Of a stretch of 64,000 bases of DNA, positions 1 to 13,539 are shown one piece after another. The notes beneath the pieces were generated by a model. It searched no databases, was not told the DNA's origin, and saw only the letters and a list, made by a program, of their open reading frames with translations. The position numbers were made by a program, and so were the translations under genes. Position 1 is the stretch's first letter, and every line of letters begins with the position of its first letter. The DNA lies in contig OU015528.1 in the NCBI GenBank assembly GCA_907165065.1, forward strand, positions 70,785,474 through 70,849,473, written 5' to 3'. The stretch is from Caprimulgus europaeus. Taxonomy: Eukaryota > Chordata > Aves > Caprimulgiformes > Caprimulgidae.

Positions 1-1387
1 ACTGGAGAACTCACAATTGTCACTTCTCCTTAGTCCAGATGCTACCTTTATTGCTACCTCCACACAGTCTGTAACAGTCACAGCTAGCAAGTAGCAGGTG
101 ATTGCTACTTGAGAACATCAAAAACTGAGATATCAAAGATTCAATTTTGGACATTCATTCTTCCAGCCACACACATATACTAAATCATCTGCCACTCGTT
201 AGTGTTTAATTTAAGATATTTTCTTGCCTACAACATGATGGTTTTCCCTCCCCACTTCCCACATAAACAATGATCCCTGCTTTTTATTTGTTTCTTTTCC
301 ACAGTAGTCACAAGAGTCAAGAGACCTACTGTCTCCATCTCACTTACCAACATTTCCAAAGGAAGGAAACACCCTTGAAATATGTTGTGAATAAAGACAC
401 ATCTTGTGTCAGGCTGAATAGGTCCAGGCTATAGCTAAAGAAAAGAATGATGAAGCATTTCACTAATCATTTAATTATCTTTACCATCCTTAACATTATT
501 CACATTATAAATAATTGATAACACCATTAAATTTAGGGTTCCTTCAATTTGGGCAGTAGATCCTTTCCTGTTGATTCTTCCTTAAATGTATACAATATTC
601 TACTATAATAATTTCAGCCAAATTTTTCCTGAAAATCATCTGGCATTACACGTCCTCCATGGCAAATATCAGAAGAAGTTATATAGATCTTTATATATTT
701 TTGTGGTCCATGCTTGTTCTTTACAGCTTATCACAATTCTTCTGTGGTTAAGAATAACTTTTGTACTCCACTAAGTATGGAAAGCAACAAAAAGGAAAAC
801 TGTTATTTCAGAAATGTTAATTTGTACAAAAGTCTTACTATCCTTAAATTAAAACTATGGTTTTAGAAGAAGAGTTCTTATTGATGTGTCTAAATTAGTA
901 TTCTTCACAGAATGATACTTTCTTTACATAATTTATTATATTTTACTCTGGAAATTGCCTTTTTTCCTTTTAATTTACATATTTTCCTTTCTTAATCATG
1001 GCTATAGGAAATTCACCGAGCTGTACGCTTTTGACAATATCCATTGTTTCTATGCTGCTTTTATGTGTGGATGTAACAATGAAACCTACTACTTGAGGTT
1101 GTCAACTATTCAGAACATTTTCATTGCCATTTCAAATATTTGTAAAGCAATTATGAAAACCAATCTGTTTCTAATGGTTCTCGTTACTGTGGATTAATAT
1201 ATTTTTTTCCAAGCATTACTGATATAAAGACAATACATTGGCAAAATAACAAAAACTTGCTAAAAAATGTTACAATATTTTTTTTAAAAAATTACTTACA
1301 ATATACAATTGTACCTGAAAAAATAATATTTTAGTGGATATAAAGTCCTCTTACAAGTAATAAGATATTACTCTCATCTTCATCAAT
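1..1387. other. AT-rich DNA, no recognisable feature
   Basis: No repeat family, exon-like frame or RNA gene recognised. The open frames at 586-774 and 955-1197 (60-80 codons) are the length expected by chance in DNA this rich in A and T, and their translations show no known domain. Confidence 0.5.
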
Positions 1388-1769
<382 letters not shown>

Positions 1770-1780
1770 CAAGGGAGGAT

Positions 1781-4448
1781 GGTAGGAAGCTCAGGAAGGG
1801 AACAATATTCTTCCAAAAATGGACCTCTTTTTTTTTAATTTTCCAAAACATCTTTTTGAAGCAAGTCATAATTATATTCCTTCAGAATTTCTGAAAAAGA
1901 ACACTATGAAAACTGCTTGGCATGGCAAACCCTCTTTTTGAGGGAGAATATCCAAACTGTCAAAGAAAAAAATAAAGTTCCTTCTTTCTGGTCACTCACC
2001 AGGCAGCTGTGTTTGGATTCACATACTGATTCTGCATGTTGAGAAAACATCTTTAGCTTAAGCAATCTCTAAGCACTGGATGTTTCTCTGCCCACTGATC
2101 TGTTTCCTGGACACAAAGCCCTCCAGTCCATCTGACTTAGGTTCCCAGGGTGTCCAGGCCTTCCAAACCTTTGCAATAACATAAGCACAACCTTTTTGAA
2201 ATGCCCTGCCCCTCATTTTCTATCATATCTTAACAATTTAGGAATATGTGGAAAAGGATTGAAAATCAGAATGCCAGCAGGATGATGAGCATTCTTGTCA
2301 TGATGATTTTGCTACAATCAAATAGCCATAAAAAAGCATCAATGACAAGTAACCATACAGAAGACAGATACTAATTTTGCAGGTGTTCTAAATTATCTGT
2401 TCTTTAGACTTATAAACAGAATTAGACAAAGAAACATGCAGAAGCATGAAGCTTTCCAGCTTCATATTAGAGGATATAAAATCGTGCCATTTAAGCACAG
2501 AGCTGCCTGTGACCAGATTCTGAAGTGCTTCTTCACATACAGCAAAAGCATCTCCACAGTCTTCTGTGCCCTGCAGGGTGGCAAAGACTTCTCTCCTCAG
2601 AAAAATCAACTTCTTATGTGCAAGAGCTCAAAGGGACTCAAACTCCCACAGGGATCACTTCACAGATAATCAACACAGCATCTGTAAATAGCAGATTGGC
2701 ATTGCTATTTGTCTACGTTCTTAAAAGATGAGCAGACTTTCATTTTGAGGAGCCTTGCTACCTTTTTATATGCAAGCTCTGAGTTCCTCCTTCCAGCCAC
2801 CCTTATCCTACAGTCTGAAGCTCCACAGAACAGAGGGAGATAGTGCTCAGAGGACAATGGTTCAATAGTGCCACAAGCGGAATCAGGCAACATTCCCATT
2901 CGAGCAGAGAAAGCTTAGCTGACGTGAGCAGTGAAAAGTAGAATTGTGAACACACTTTTTAAAGCTTTATAGAGTGCAGTATATAAGTAAGTGATCACTA
3001 TCACCGTATCACTACATGAATTGGTCAGTCTGGTCTTAGTATCGGAGATCTTATTTCAGTGACTGGTATTTTAGTCAGGATCTATCTTTAATATTATCTG
3101 AAAGCTTTTTAGTGATTGTCACAAAAATTACTGTTGGTTATGGGGTTGAATCATGAGCATGTAAGCAAAAATTTCAGGTAGTTCATTAGCTTGGACATGG
3201 GTATGGTCATTAGAATTGCAGAAAAATCCTTGTGCAGCAGAAGAGAAAACAGTGTGGAAGAAACTGCAGGACTGCAGGAAAGAGAAACCTGCTAGAGGTT
3301 TACCAGAAGTTTTGATAAGCTTATAAAGTACTTTTCCTCCCTTAGATAAGAAATTTATTTGTCTTTTCTTTTGGTTAGACAGAGACTGTTAGGAGAGTTA
3401 AGTGCTAAGGTACAGCTTCTTGTAGCATCCATGAGGATTTAGGAAGGAAGAATCTACTCCAGACGACAGCATTGAATAAAATATATATAACTCTCTGCAT
3501 ACAGACAGTGAAGTTTGATGTAATTCAATAAAACTTTTCCCAGTCAATAAGGATGAATATTTAGAAAAGTGAGACATGTTTATATAAGGAAATTCTTCAG
3601 ATTTCAATGCTGGCATTATTTATAGCTAAGCAACAGCAGAAATCAATTGTTCCTGCATGAAAGAAATTTTCTAAAATCATTCATACTAAAATAAACTATT
3701 TTGAAAGTCTAAAAATTGCCATTTCTCTGGAATAGTAGCTAGTTGCCAAAAGTCTTCAGTTGCAGTTGGTCTTCTGTGATATAGAATTCAAATGTAAAAT
3801 TTTTAAACAACACTAAATTACTATTTTTCCAGGCAGACAGTATATTATGATTTAGCATCATTACAGTGATCAAGACTGTTTGGAATTGCAGAAGGGAAAA
3901 CAAAATCAGCCAGGCCCTTGATATTTGGTGGTTTATCACTTGTTTTGAAATATCCTAAGAAAGAAGGGAGAGTATGGTTGGCCATAATAATAATATTCCA
4001 TGTTTTATTCTTTATAATTTAGCATTCTAATGTTGATCTTTTTCAAAATAGAAATACATTTATGATTTTTCTGCAGCACATGCCTATGTTCAGATGTGCT
4101 AAATTAGGTTTATATTTTAGCTTGTGGAAATATTTAGTATTTTTCTGAGACTACAGCTAATACAATGTCTCTCTTCTTCCCAGCGAGATGAAATAGACTT
4201 TACTATTTCAAGTGAAAAGGAAATGTAGTTATCCACAATTTAAACAAAGTGAATATGAGTTTTATTCATTCAAAGCAAATCAGTAATACACATAAATTCA
4301 AAATGAATCATCTTGTACTTATTCCTCATTTTCATTTACATTTTATGGAAAATAAATACCCACTCAAAAAATATAACATAATTGAAGCTAATTTATGATA
4401 CATCTGGCAAAAGAAATACAGGAGACATTTAATACAATTGTAACATGC
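1781..4448. other. Single-copy-looking AT-rich DNA, no gene seen
   Basis: No repeat family recognised. Overlapping small frames on both strands at 2388-2900 and 3398-3939 are 64-77 codons, have no known domain and look like chance. The stretch 2040-2230 is somewhat more GC-rich but not CpG-rich. Confidence 0.45.
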
Positions 4449-4983
4449 ATGAAATTATTTACCTCAACTTTACTAAAGATTTTGATACTGTTTCCCCTAA
4501 CATCATCATAGACAAGTTGACAAAGTATCATCAAATAAGTGGACACTGAAGTAGGTTAAAATTTAGCTGAATGATGAGTCTCAGAGGACTACGATCTCAT
4601 TGTGTGCAGAATTGAGACCAGTCACTAGGGGTGTATCTCAGAGATCAATACTGGTGCCAATAGCATTCAACATTTTCATTAATGAAAGATGGAGTCAATC
4701 TCTTCTCGGTACTGTCCAGTGACAGGACAAGAGTCAATGGACACAAATGAAAACAGGTAAAATCACATCTGAAACCAAGAAAATTTTTTTACTGTAAGGG
4801 TGACCAACCACTGAAGCAGGTTGCCCAGAGAGGTTGTGCTTTCTCCATCCTTGGAGATATTCAAAACCCACCCATTCATGACCCTGGACAAGCTGCTTTA
4901 GCCGGTCGTTATTTAACAGGAGGATCAGGCTAGATTACCCCAGGAGGTCCCTTTCAACCTAGAATATTGTGTCATTCTGTGAA
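4449..4983 (+). mobile_element. CR1 LINE fragment, 5'-truncated and internally deleted
   Basis: From 4449 the + strand translates, with disruptions, to the CR1 reverse-transcriptase block around LDFSKAFDTVSH (seen here as tttactaaagattttgatac). It continues through the segment that in CR1 precedes the FINDLDEG region (ttcattaatga at about 4675-4685). It then jumps to the extreme C-terminal and 3' part: gacaggacaagagtcaatgg, then gttgcccagagaggttgtg, then ccttggagatattcaaaacc. It ends in the CR1 3' tail near tgtcattctgtga at 4971-4983. About 500 bases of the usual RT C-terminal region are missing at the junction near 4685-4690. Frames are broken, so it is dead. The identification is by consensus pattern. 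Confidence 0.85.
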
Positions 4984-5056
4984 TATGTTTGTATATGTGT
5001 GTGTGTGCATATAAGTATACTTATATATATTTATATATATATACACACACACACCT
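4984..5056. repeat. (TG)n/(TA)n/(CA)n compound dinucleotide repeat
   Basis: Alternating TG, TA and CA stretches directly abut the 3' end of the CR1 copy. They include an 18-base palindrome built on atataagta/tacttatat. Microsatellites often seed at LINE 3' ends, so growth from the CR1 tail is plausible. Confidence 0.85.
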
Positions 5057-5771
5057 GTGAACGTATGAATATCAAATTTCTGTTTTTTTCCCAAGAACTA
5101 GCACTTCCTTATGTGTTATAAACACAGTGCTGGACCAGGTTTTAAACTGATATCTACTATTTTCAATACATTAATTTACAAGATAAGAAAATCTTAATGG
5201 AACGTTATATGCAACACGTGGGTTTCCTAGGCAAGTGTAACCCCAGAAGGAGGAGGTGATATACATATGCAATTGCACACCCACACAATCTTTTCACAAT
5301 ACGGAGCACATTTTGTTTACAACTGCCATAGTTACTGTATGTTAGCTTTTTTCATAGTAAGTAATAACCATTGCCTTGAGTTGATTATTGACTGCAGTCA
5401 AACTTCCTGCTACTGTTTGTAAACTAAAATTAAACAGGAAAATCTGAGTCCTCTATAGATGTATATACAAACATACCTATGTACACACTTTCAGGAAGAC
5501 TGAATTGCAAACAAGTTCTGAATGAAGACCACCTCTAACTCAACCAAAATCTGTCTACCTCTGAAATTTCTTCTCCAGACTGTAAGTAGATCAGTGTTAA
5601 CTCTTTCCTTCCTAAGAGATCTTTTTAACACCTTTATTTGAAAACATCCAACAAGACAGCCTTTTCTAGGATATTTGGTTTTTGTTACCTTTTCCAACTT
5701 TCTGGCTGGTATAAATAGTACTTTTCTTCAGCCCTCTGCAACCCAGGTATATTTATAATCAGACAGAATTG
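5057..5771. other. AT-rich DNA between two CR1 copies, nothing recognised
   Basis: No repeat family or credible coding sequence seen. A 68-codon - strand frame at 5491-5697 has no recognisable domain. Confidence 0.45.
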
Positions 5772-5912
5772 ACATTCAAGAGCTGTCTGGATATGGTCCT
5801 GTACAACATGTTATAGGTGGCCCTGCTTGAGCAGGGAAGCTGAACGAGATGACCCCTAGAGGTCCCTTTCAACCTTAACCATCCTGTAATTCTGCGATTC
5901 TGTGATTCTCTG
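5772..5912 (+). mobile_element. CR1 LINE 3'-end fragment
   Basis: Only the last 140 bases are kept: attcaagagctgtctggat, then ccctgcttgagcagggaag, then gaggtccctttcaacc, then the terminal repeats attctgcgattctgtgattct. This order is the CR1 3' end (last codons of ORF2 plus the short 3' UTR with octamer-like repeats). The sequence and tail differ from the neighbour at 4449-4983, so it is an independent insertion, probably of another subfamily. It was heavily 5'-truncated on insertion, as is typical for LINEs. Confidence 0.88.
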
Positions 5913-6285
5913 TCTGCCATACTTAATAATATCTCTTCTACAGTTTCCTGCATTGGTACAAACTTTTCCCAGGTTATGTATGGAATGGAGAATCTTCATT
6001 GTGCTATGTGAAAAATCTAAATCCTTAGATGGTGTGAGTCTTCCTAGTTAGAGTGAGGCAAGTAAAAGCTCATTGAAAACCTGATTTTAGAGAGTGAACT
6101 TGATCATTCACTGGTGCTGAGAAGAAAAGGGAATTAACCTGTTTTTTTTTTTTACAGAAGATGCATTAAAGAATTCACCATTGTGTCAAGAAGAGAGAAC
6201 CCACCAGTAGTGGAAATGTAAAGAAAAAGACAGCTGGCAGAGTCAGTGAAAAGAACAATGGTTTGTCTAAAGAAGTGGTGAAATT

Positions 6286-6331
6286 TAGATATAAATATAG
6301 ATATTTAGACATGAATATAGATATTCATGTC
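6286..6331. repeat. Short tandem repeat with perfect 11-base inverted repeat
   Basis: Two imperfect copies of a roughly 20-base unit built on aatatagatatt lie in tandem. The second forms a perfect hairpin: left arm gacatgaatat at 6308-6318, spacer AG, right arm atattcatgtc at 6321-6331. No function can be assigned. Confidence 0.75.
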
Positions 6332-9255
6332 ACTAAAGAGAGAAAAATTGAGCCAAAAAACCTCTAGGGGAAACCTCACCTTGTGTATCATGCCCAATAT
6401 TCACTTGGGACTAACATCTAACACCTGGCTGTGTGAATGGTCATAAGTAAATAAATCCTTCTGTTTCAGCTCTCTTGAAGTATGCAAACTCAAAATGATT
6501 TGAGACCTGAAATACAGTAATTGTGACATTTTCTTAATTTATCATATAGAACCATGAATTACAGAAGTATTAGAACCATTTGAATTACAGAGTATTATTT
6601 TTACTCTGTACTGTGTCACCTCCACATAAGGAAAAGAAACTCCATAATAATAACCCTATGTATCTAAGTATTCCACTTTAATCAAAGGCTCTAAATGTAT
6701 AGAAATAATTTGCAAAGAAGTCAGTTTTGGGTGACTGGAGAGAGTGACTGGAACACAGCTAACAACATACCACTTATTGGGAGTGGAAGAATGTTGTCAG
6801 TTTGATAGGAAATTGAGAAATGAAGGAATTTTTTTCCACAGCTCTGAGCAAAGACTTTTGGTGTAATCATGACCATGTGTCTTGCATGTCCCACTTTGTC
6901 ATCAACAAAGATGATTGCAGCACACCATGCAGCTGCAATTAATTGGAAGCTTTGCCACTGACCCTTTCTAAAAGCTGCAAACCCAGGATGGTAAAGATTT
7001 AGGAGAGGGTAGGAGACTGCAAAAAGAAAAAAAAATAAAATTCCAGAAAGCAGAATTATGGGTATAATGACAATGTCAGTGTGTGACCCCTGTTCCAGGT
7101 GAATGCAGCAAATGTCCCAAAGTAGCTTTTCCACATGGCGTCATGCTTTCTGAAAGGGTTATGATAGTAGTGACTCACATTCAGTATGTAAATACTTGAC
7201 ATAGAGTGTTTTTCTAGCAAAAACAACAAGCAGTAAATAGAATTAGGAACAAACAAGTATGAGAGAAGATCCCTTAAGTTCAGTCTCCAGAAGAGGTAAT
7301 GATGCAATGAGATACTTAATATGTTTCCCCTTACTATGCATAGTAGAGGGCTCTTCCAGAACATTTAATCTATAACAGTTAAGAGCTTTTTAAAACCAAA
7401 CGTCATCAATATTTTTCCTGTGCATTGTTACCTTTTAGCTAGATGATCTTTCCCCCACCTAGTTGTATAATTCCTTCATGCATTTGTTCAGCAAGTCATA
7501 TTCTTTCTCATGGCTCCACACTCGTAAGATGAACAAGCCATATAGTTTTAATTTTCCTTTATAAAATAAATTCTTTGTTGTCCTAATTCCTTTGCTGACA
7601 TTTCTTGTGTCATATTAGAGAGACTCATGTTTCTTCACAACGTGTAATTTATTCCACTCCCACTACTTAAATCCAAAATAACATCCAAAAGAAAGAAAAA
7701 AGTGCAAGACCTACCTGTGATCTCTGTTCTCAGTACTGACCATATTTCTCAATTCTCTGCAACTAAAATTCACAAGTAGTCTTGGCCATTGTGCTGAACT
7801 CATCACTGAAATTCTTAGTTGACCCCAAGACCACATCTTGAAGAATTATTTAAGACACAGTTCCAGTCCAGTTCAGCACAATTCACTGTTGCACTATCCT
7901 TTCCAACAGTTTATTACCTATATTGGACTTTCTTTAGAAAAACTGTCATTTCACTAATGCCTCTCATAAACACATATGACAGCTTATGTAATTTTCCACT
8001 TATTTCCAAATTGTTAATTATAACTTATTTAGTAAATTACATTGCTTTTCATTTCCAAGGTTTTCTGTTATGGACTATTTGATCTACAATATACTAGTAC
8101 ATTTATAAATCTTTTCCTGCAAATTTGTTTTCCAAACTACTGATGGAAGATTAAGCAGTTTTGTATGTTGAATAACTATTTTTTCTCTTTCTTGTATGCA
8201 GGTAGAACATTTACTGTTTTTCCATGAGGTTAAGGTCATCTTCTGTGAGCCTGTTATTCCACATGGGGTTTTTTTGTTTTTTTTTTTTTTCTAATTCTAT
8301 AGTGCAAAGTATCTGGTCTCACATCTTGGGAACAATCAGATTTTCTTAATTTTCTTTCCATCATAGGCATTGGTAACTGTCATTTTCATAAAGTCTTTAC
8401 CACTCTCTTTTTTCCAGTGTCTATCTTTGCATTCACATTTGGTGTAAACAAATGAAACAAAGGCTTATTTGTTCTTTTAGTTATAGAAAGAATTAAATAT
8501 TTATTTTATTCTTCCATGTAAAAATTTATCTTAGATGTATTCCTATGGCATTTCCTGCCCCCTCCTTTTTCAATCCTATCCCCCCTCTTCATTTTGGAAG
8601 CTTTTGTTTTCCATGCTATAGTCTTTCTCAATTCAAATCTTTCAATACTCTTTCATCCACTGACTGCTGAGCACCAAAATACTGCTTTGGAAATTAGGCC
8701 ATGATCTTTCAAACCTCTGCTTTCTTTGACATGCTGGTTTGGCATGACATTTTGCTACAATAAGCAGTCACACCACAATATGAATGCCTGGACCCATTAT
8801 TGAAAGTATTGTTGTCAGAGAGAGACAGTCAGTGTGTGGTTATTAACATGTTTAAGATCCTCATGTCTATGCAGTTCTGAAGTCACCATCATGTCCATAC
8901 ACATCATCCAGTCCTTGACGTGGGTCATTGTAATAAATATGCAGACATGTCCAAACAGATTGGTCTGTGGAAAGGGAATATTCAGATTAGAATATAAAAT
9001 GCTCATGACAAGTGACACTTATAGCATGGGTATGAGACTATAAGAGATGAGATTCAGACTGTTCACCTTGAGAGAGCATAGCTTCTCTCAGCGATGTCTG
9101 ATTATAAAATACATAAACAAAACCCCTCAGAATTTTCAGTGTTCATAAACTGAAGTTTAAAAATAAGCTAAAGTAGGCAGTATTGCATTTTCACTGAAGA
9201 ATCTAGATTACAAAACTTTTATTCACAGAAAAAAATGCAAAAAAATGGTTTTTCC

Positions 9256-9280
9256 TTTTTTTTTTTTTTTTTTTTTTTTT
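9256..9280. repeat. Poly(T) run of 25
   Basis: 25 uninterrupted T. No retrotransposon body is recognisable on the side that would carry a - strand poly(A) tail, so this is called a plain homopolymer. Confidence 0.9.
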
Positions 9281-10382
9281 ACCATTAATGCTATTGATTC
9301 AGTCAGGGATTCTAGACAAGACAGGACCATTATGATATTTTCATCTGACCTCACTGGACATAAACCTTCACCTAGCAAAGTCAAACCCCTTTCAGCCATG
9401 ACAATTCATAGCATTACACTTTAAGATTTACTGCCCTCTGATATTTATAATTGAGTATGTAAAAATTATATCATCAGTCAGTATATGATGATTTTTGCCA
9501 TACTACAACACTTTGTGTATATTTTTTTGAGGATTTAGAAAAAGCACATTGTTTTCTGATAATTATTGAAAGAAATTATAAGAAAATAAAAAAGTTCAGA
9601 GTAGAATCTTTAGCTAAATGAAGTTGAGTTTGACATTTACAGGAAAACATCCAAAAATATTTTTAAGCTTTTAATAATTGGAATAATGAATCTAATGTTG
9701 TTGTAAGTAATCACATCTTCGGTGGAAGTCAAAAAGAATTTTTGAATCACAGAATCACCCTTGCATTAATAATAATAATAATAACTGTATCTCACTTTTT
9801 CTTAAAACACATTTTATAAAGTAATATGGAAGCCAAAACATTGAGATAATTATATGATGAATGTTTCCTGGCTGTACTTTATGCCTTATAATACCTTAGA
9901 GAGACATTTTTATAATCACCACACCTCTTTTTTTGAATTCTGTCCCACAAAAAAAATGCATGTGTGGAAGCAGGATGTGCTAAACAGTAACAGGCTGAAC
10001 TTAGAAGTTTGTTATGAGCTGATTGCACTCCATTTTCTCAGAAAATTGCCCTAAGAGACTTGTCAGGTGAGGGTGCCTTAGGACAGATTAAATCTTTGCT
10101 TGCTTCACAGAGTTCTGCAAGCCAGAATTCCTACAGCTTGTCTTGATTTGGCAGGAAAAGTCGTAGGAATTACAGCTGTAAAAATGGGCTTCCAGAACCC
10201 TTCTGTCAAGCTAAAAGCTTCTCAAGAAGTATTCCACATCTAGATAATTTTGATTAGCAATGTAATATTTTGCAAGCATCCCTTCTTTAAATTAGAGCTG
10301 TTTTAGGGTGAATTATTGGAACACATTGATCCTTATATTTATGGGATTGCACAAGAATCACAAAGTATGTCTTGAAAATAAC

Positions 10383-11135
10383 CACAAAATCACATAAACG
10401 TTGGAGTAGAACTAGTTCTACTGGATTTCAAAAAGGGCTACCACCAACAATACTAAGGCAAGTTAGTCATGGCTTTGCATAGCCACATCTTGAAAAAATT
10501 GAGAAAATTTCGTTCCACTATCTTTCTAATAGCATTAAAATAGTCATGTTTTTAACTGGCCACATGGCTTTCTCTTCACCAAACCAAACTTCAGTTTTTT
10601 AACATCCTTCTATAATAAGGGGGCCCCAGACCAAGCACCATATTCCAACAGTGGTCTCATCATCAGAAGAGGAAACATATTCACTTAATCTAGTTGCCAT
10701 GATTCCTTTAATGGAGTCCAGTATGCAATAGACATCAATTGTGATTTGTTTATTAACTTGTCATTTGTGTATTTACCTGGCATCCCCCACAACACTTAAG
10801 TACTTTTCAAAAGGGTTTTTACATTCCCTTGTACTGATGCATTATGTTATTCTGCCTCAGGTGTGGAGTTTTGCAGTTCTTCATGTTGAATTTCATGAGG
10901 TTTATGTTGGTTCAGTCCCTAAAGTCCTTGTGGATTGAAGTACCTATTACCACAATTGGTCATCACCAAAACTTTCATTAAGGGTGCAATCTAACTTATC
11001 ATCCAAGATGTTGGTGAAGATGCTGAAGAATATGTAACCCAGTATCAGCTCTGGGGTATACACATCAATACTGGCCTCCACTGAGATGCCACTGAATAAA
11101 TACCCCTTTGAACCCAGAAGTCCATTTAATTGATT
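10383..11135 (-). mobile_element. Very old, decayed CR1 LINE fragment
   Basis: Read on the - strand, this region keeps the order of CR1 blocks although every frame is broken. From the right these are a block like the reverse complement of tactggcctcca near 11068-11080, one like the complement of tcatccaagatgttggtgaa (11000-11019), one like the complement of gaatttcatgaggttta (10888-10904), one like the complement of tattccaacagtggtctca (10640-10660), and a faint 3' tail near 10383-10400. Together they parallel RT palm through thumb of CR1. Divergence is clearly much higher than for the 29.5 and 53 kb copies, so this is an early insertion. The 65-codon + frame at 10741-10938 is an antisense shadow. 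Confidence 0.72.
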
Positions 11136-13479
11136 GTTTTATCAGTGTTTGTCTCTATCAAAACTGAAGTTTTGAACATGAAAACACATTCCAAATGATT
11201 CAATAAATAGAAGAGAAGATAAGACAATATTTTTCTGGTGCTCATTTCCAATGTAAGATGAGAAGTTTTAAATCTGTTTGTGATTTTGGAAAATAAGTGG
11301 ATTATTTAACATTTGGACAGGTAAGATGTGATTTTTTCTGTAGTGCTGTTTGAGTAGCAGCATTTTCTGGGGACCCAGGGAAGTGAGAAAGGTCTGTTCT
11401 ATGAAGGAAAAATGTTATTCTAGGTGAACCAGTCTCTAACTGAAGAAGATCATGCCATACTCGTATATCTGGAGTGTTGCTGAGAAAGACAGCTACTTGT
11501 AGCAGAATATTAATTCTGTTCCTCTCTTCTTGGTGTGAACAAGATAGGAGACTATGCCAATTTGTTTATCAAATAGCAGCTTTCTCTCCCCTCAAAAAAC
11601 CCAAACCAAAACCCACTAGGTATTCTGTGACAATAATCCATTGTTAACTGATATTTAAAGAAATTCTCTTTTTGATGTAACCAACAAATACATAAGCAAG
11701 AAAGCATCAAGGGTACTTTCAAGCAGATGCATGGTACTGTAGCATGCTGAACTCACTGAGCTCACTGAGTGTCAGGGACTTCACACAGCAGCCTAAAACA
11801 AAGTTTACATGCTCCTAAAGCTTTCCCTTTCTAGTTCTCTGTAACTTCTCCCAAGCAACGTGCCTTCACCACAAAACTAGCTGCAGAGAAACAGCTTCAT
11901 AGAATATTCCTTAGTGATTAGCAGTAAATAATATTCCAGGCCCAATATTTAGGTCTTGACAGAGAAATGGAATTTCCGACTATACAGAAATAGGATTCAG
12001 TGGCAGTTTTGGCTAACTAAAGGAGAGCAATTATGTTCTTTGACCTTTTTCTATGACACCTTTGAATATATACTGTGTTTCAACATGAGTGTAAAGCATA
12101 TTTAATCCCATGTCTCTTCCTGTCAACCTAATAAAAAACAAAAACCCGCTTTCCATTTTACAGGACAGAGCAGAGGGTGAATTTGTTTGAGCATTCCCCA
12201 TTCTTATTGCTTACAATTCAAAAAAGCCTTATAATATGGAGGGTATTTCAAAGTCCAAGCTACTGTATTGATAGGCAGATGGATATCTTCTAAAGGAAAA
12301 ATAGCCAGAGGAGCAAGGAAAATTATAGGTTACTGTCATAGCACACATATCCTAGCTTTGTTCTAGAAGAAAAGAACCTTACCCTCCCAAGGTATTAGGC
12401 TTTGTATGAAAAAATAACAGACTGCTTACATTTCATATGTGTGTGCATATATATGTCACTTCTTAAGAAACAGGTCACAAGAAAAATAAGATATCATATT
12501 TAACACATTAACACCACATGCCATTTCAGACAGTGAGATAAGATAGCGTGGTGAGTAGGCCTAACTGTTGGTATTTAAGCTATTAATCATAACCTCTCCT
12601 TTCTAGCAGCATGGGGGGAAAAGTCAGCATAGTTAACATATTTCTCATGCATATGCTAGCCTGTATTTCTGTACTGTAAATGAGCTATCTTTCCAATACC
12701 TTGATTTGATCCATTGTGTCTTTTAATTTAATTGTGGATTATAGTAATCAATGGCAGCTGCAAAAGGAAACATTTGTTTCATTATTTTGAATCAAACTGA
12801 AAACAAACTTGAGGCTGTATGTTATGGAATAAATTAAATCTCTTGTACTTTAGATTGCATTCTAAACATGAGACATCAATCATACCCTCTGTGTATTACG
12901 GGGCTCTTTTCCATCAAGTTCCATGGTGACCTTTCAGTGTGTTCAAAGGGTAATATAACCAAGTAGTGTTGCAGAGATCATTTTACATACTTCTCTTATT
13001 TGATATTCTTACAATCCATAGCAATAAAAACATAATACAAATCTAAACCTAATAGATCTATATTATGTACATTCAACAGAACAACCACTGGTTGAGTTGA
13101 TCAGGCAGCAGAAATTTAAGAACACAAGCTACAACTTGTATAAACCACTAGTACTAGTTACAGTAAACTTTCAGTATTGAGAGTTCACAGGTTTATGTGG
13201 AGGTGCACTGAGTCTAAGGCCAGATTTCGGTCTGAGTACCTTTTACAGCACAGTCAGAAAATTCAAGTTAATCATTGCCCAAGTTTCTGGTTTCCATTTT
13301 ATATAACTACACTGTTGATGGGGGAGGAAATTCAATCTGCTTCTAATGACATGACGTGGGTGTTTCAGCAGAGGGACCACAACTCTCCTGGTTACAGATA
13401 CTGAAAGCACCAGTAGAAAAAGAACAAAATGCAATTAAAGGAACTTTTATTGTAGCTTCTTTTCAGCTTTTTCTATTGC
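11136..13479. other. AT-rich DNA, nothing recognised
   Basis: No repeat family or credible coding sequence seen over 2.3 kb. The 60-77 codon frames at 13177-13568 overlap on both strands, which argues against coding. Confidence 0.45.
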
Positions 13480-13539
13480 TGAGTGATGCAATATCACTCA
13501 GAATAAATGCTGGAAAAAGTCCTTCTTATAGGACTCCTT
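13480..13539 (-). mobile_element. CR1 LINE fragment, part on the 3' side of an LTR insertion
   Basis: The segment ending tcttataggactccttt resembles the CR1 stretch that normally reads straight on into ccctttaagta. That continuation is found at 14196, on the other side of the LTR. The match fades to the left of about 13480, so the 3' end of this CR1 is lost or decayed. It includes a hairpin at 13479-13501 (9-base arms ctgagtgat/atcactcag, loop gcaat). Confidence 0.55.

Larger units (their letters stand above)
5913..10382. other. AT-rich DNA with poly(T) runs and small repeats, no gene seen
   Basis: Contains a tandem and inverted repeat at 6286-6331, a T run at 8277-8290, a 25-base T run at 9256-9280 and a short (AAT)n at about 9766-9784. 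The - strand frames at 6721-7134 (137 codons) and 7056-7364 (102 codons) are hydrophobic and of low complexity, with no known domain; I treat them as chance frames. Confidence 0.45.

Noticed and set aside
6721-7364. Two overlapping - strand frames (137 and 102 codons) with membrane-like segments
   Set aside because: T-rich DNA translates to Phe/Leu-rich peptides by chance; there is no known domain and the two frames overlap each other out of register.
9741-9757. tgaatcacagaatcacc, resembling a - strand CR1 3' tail
   Set aside because: No CR1 body follows to the right; the short (AAT)n begins instead. Too short to call.
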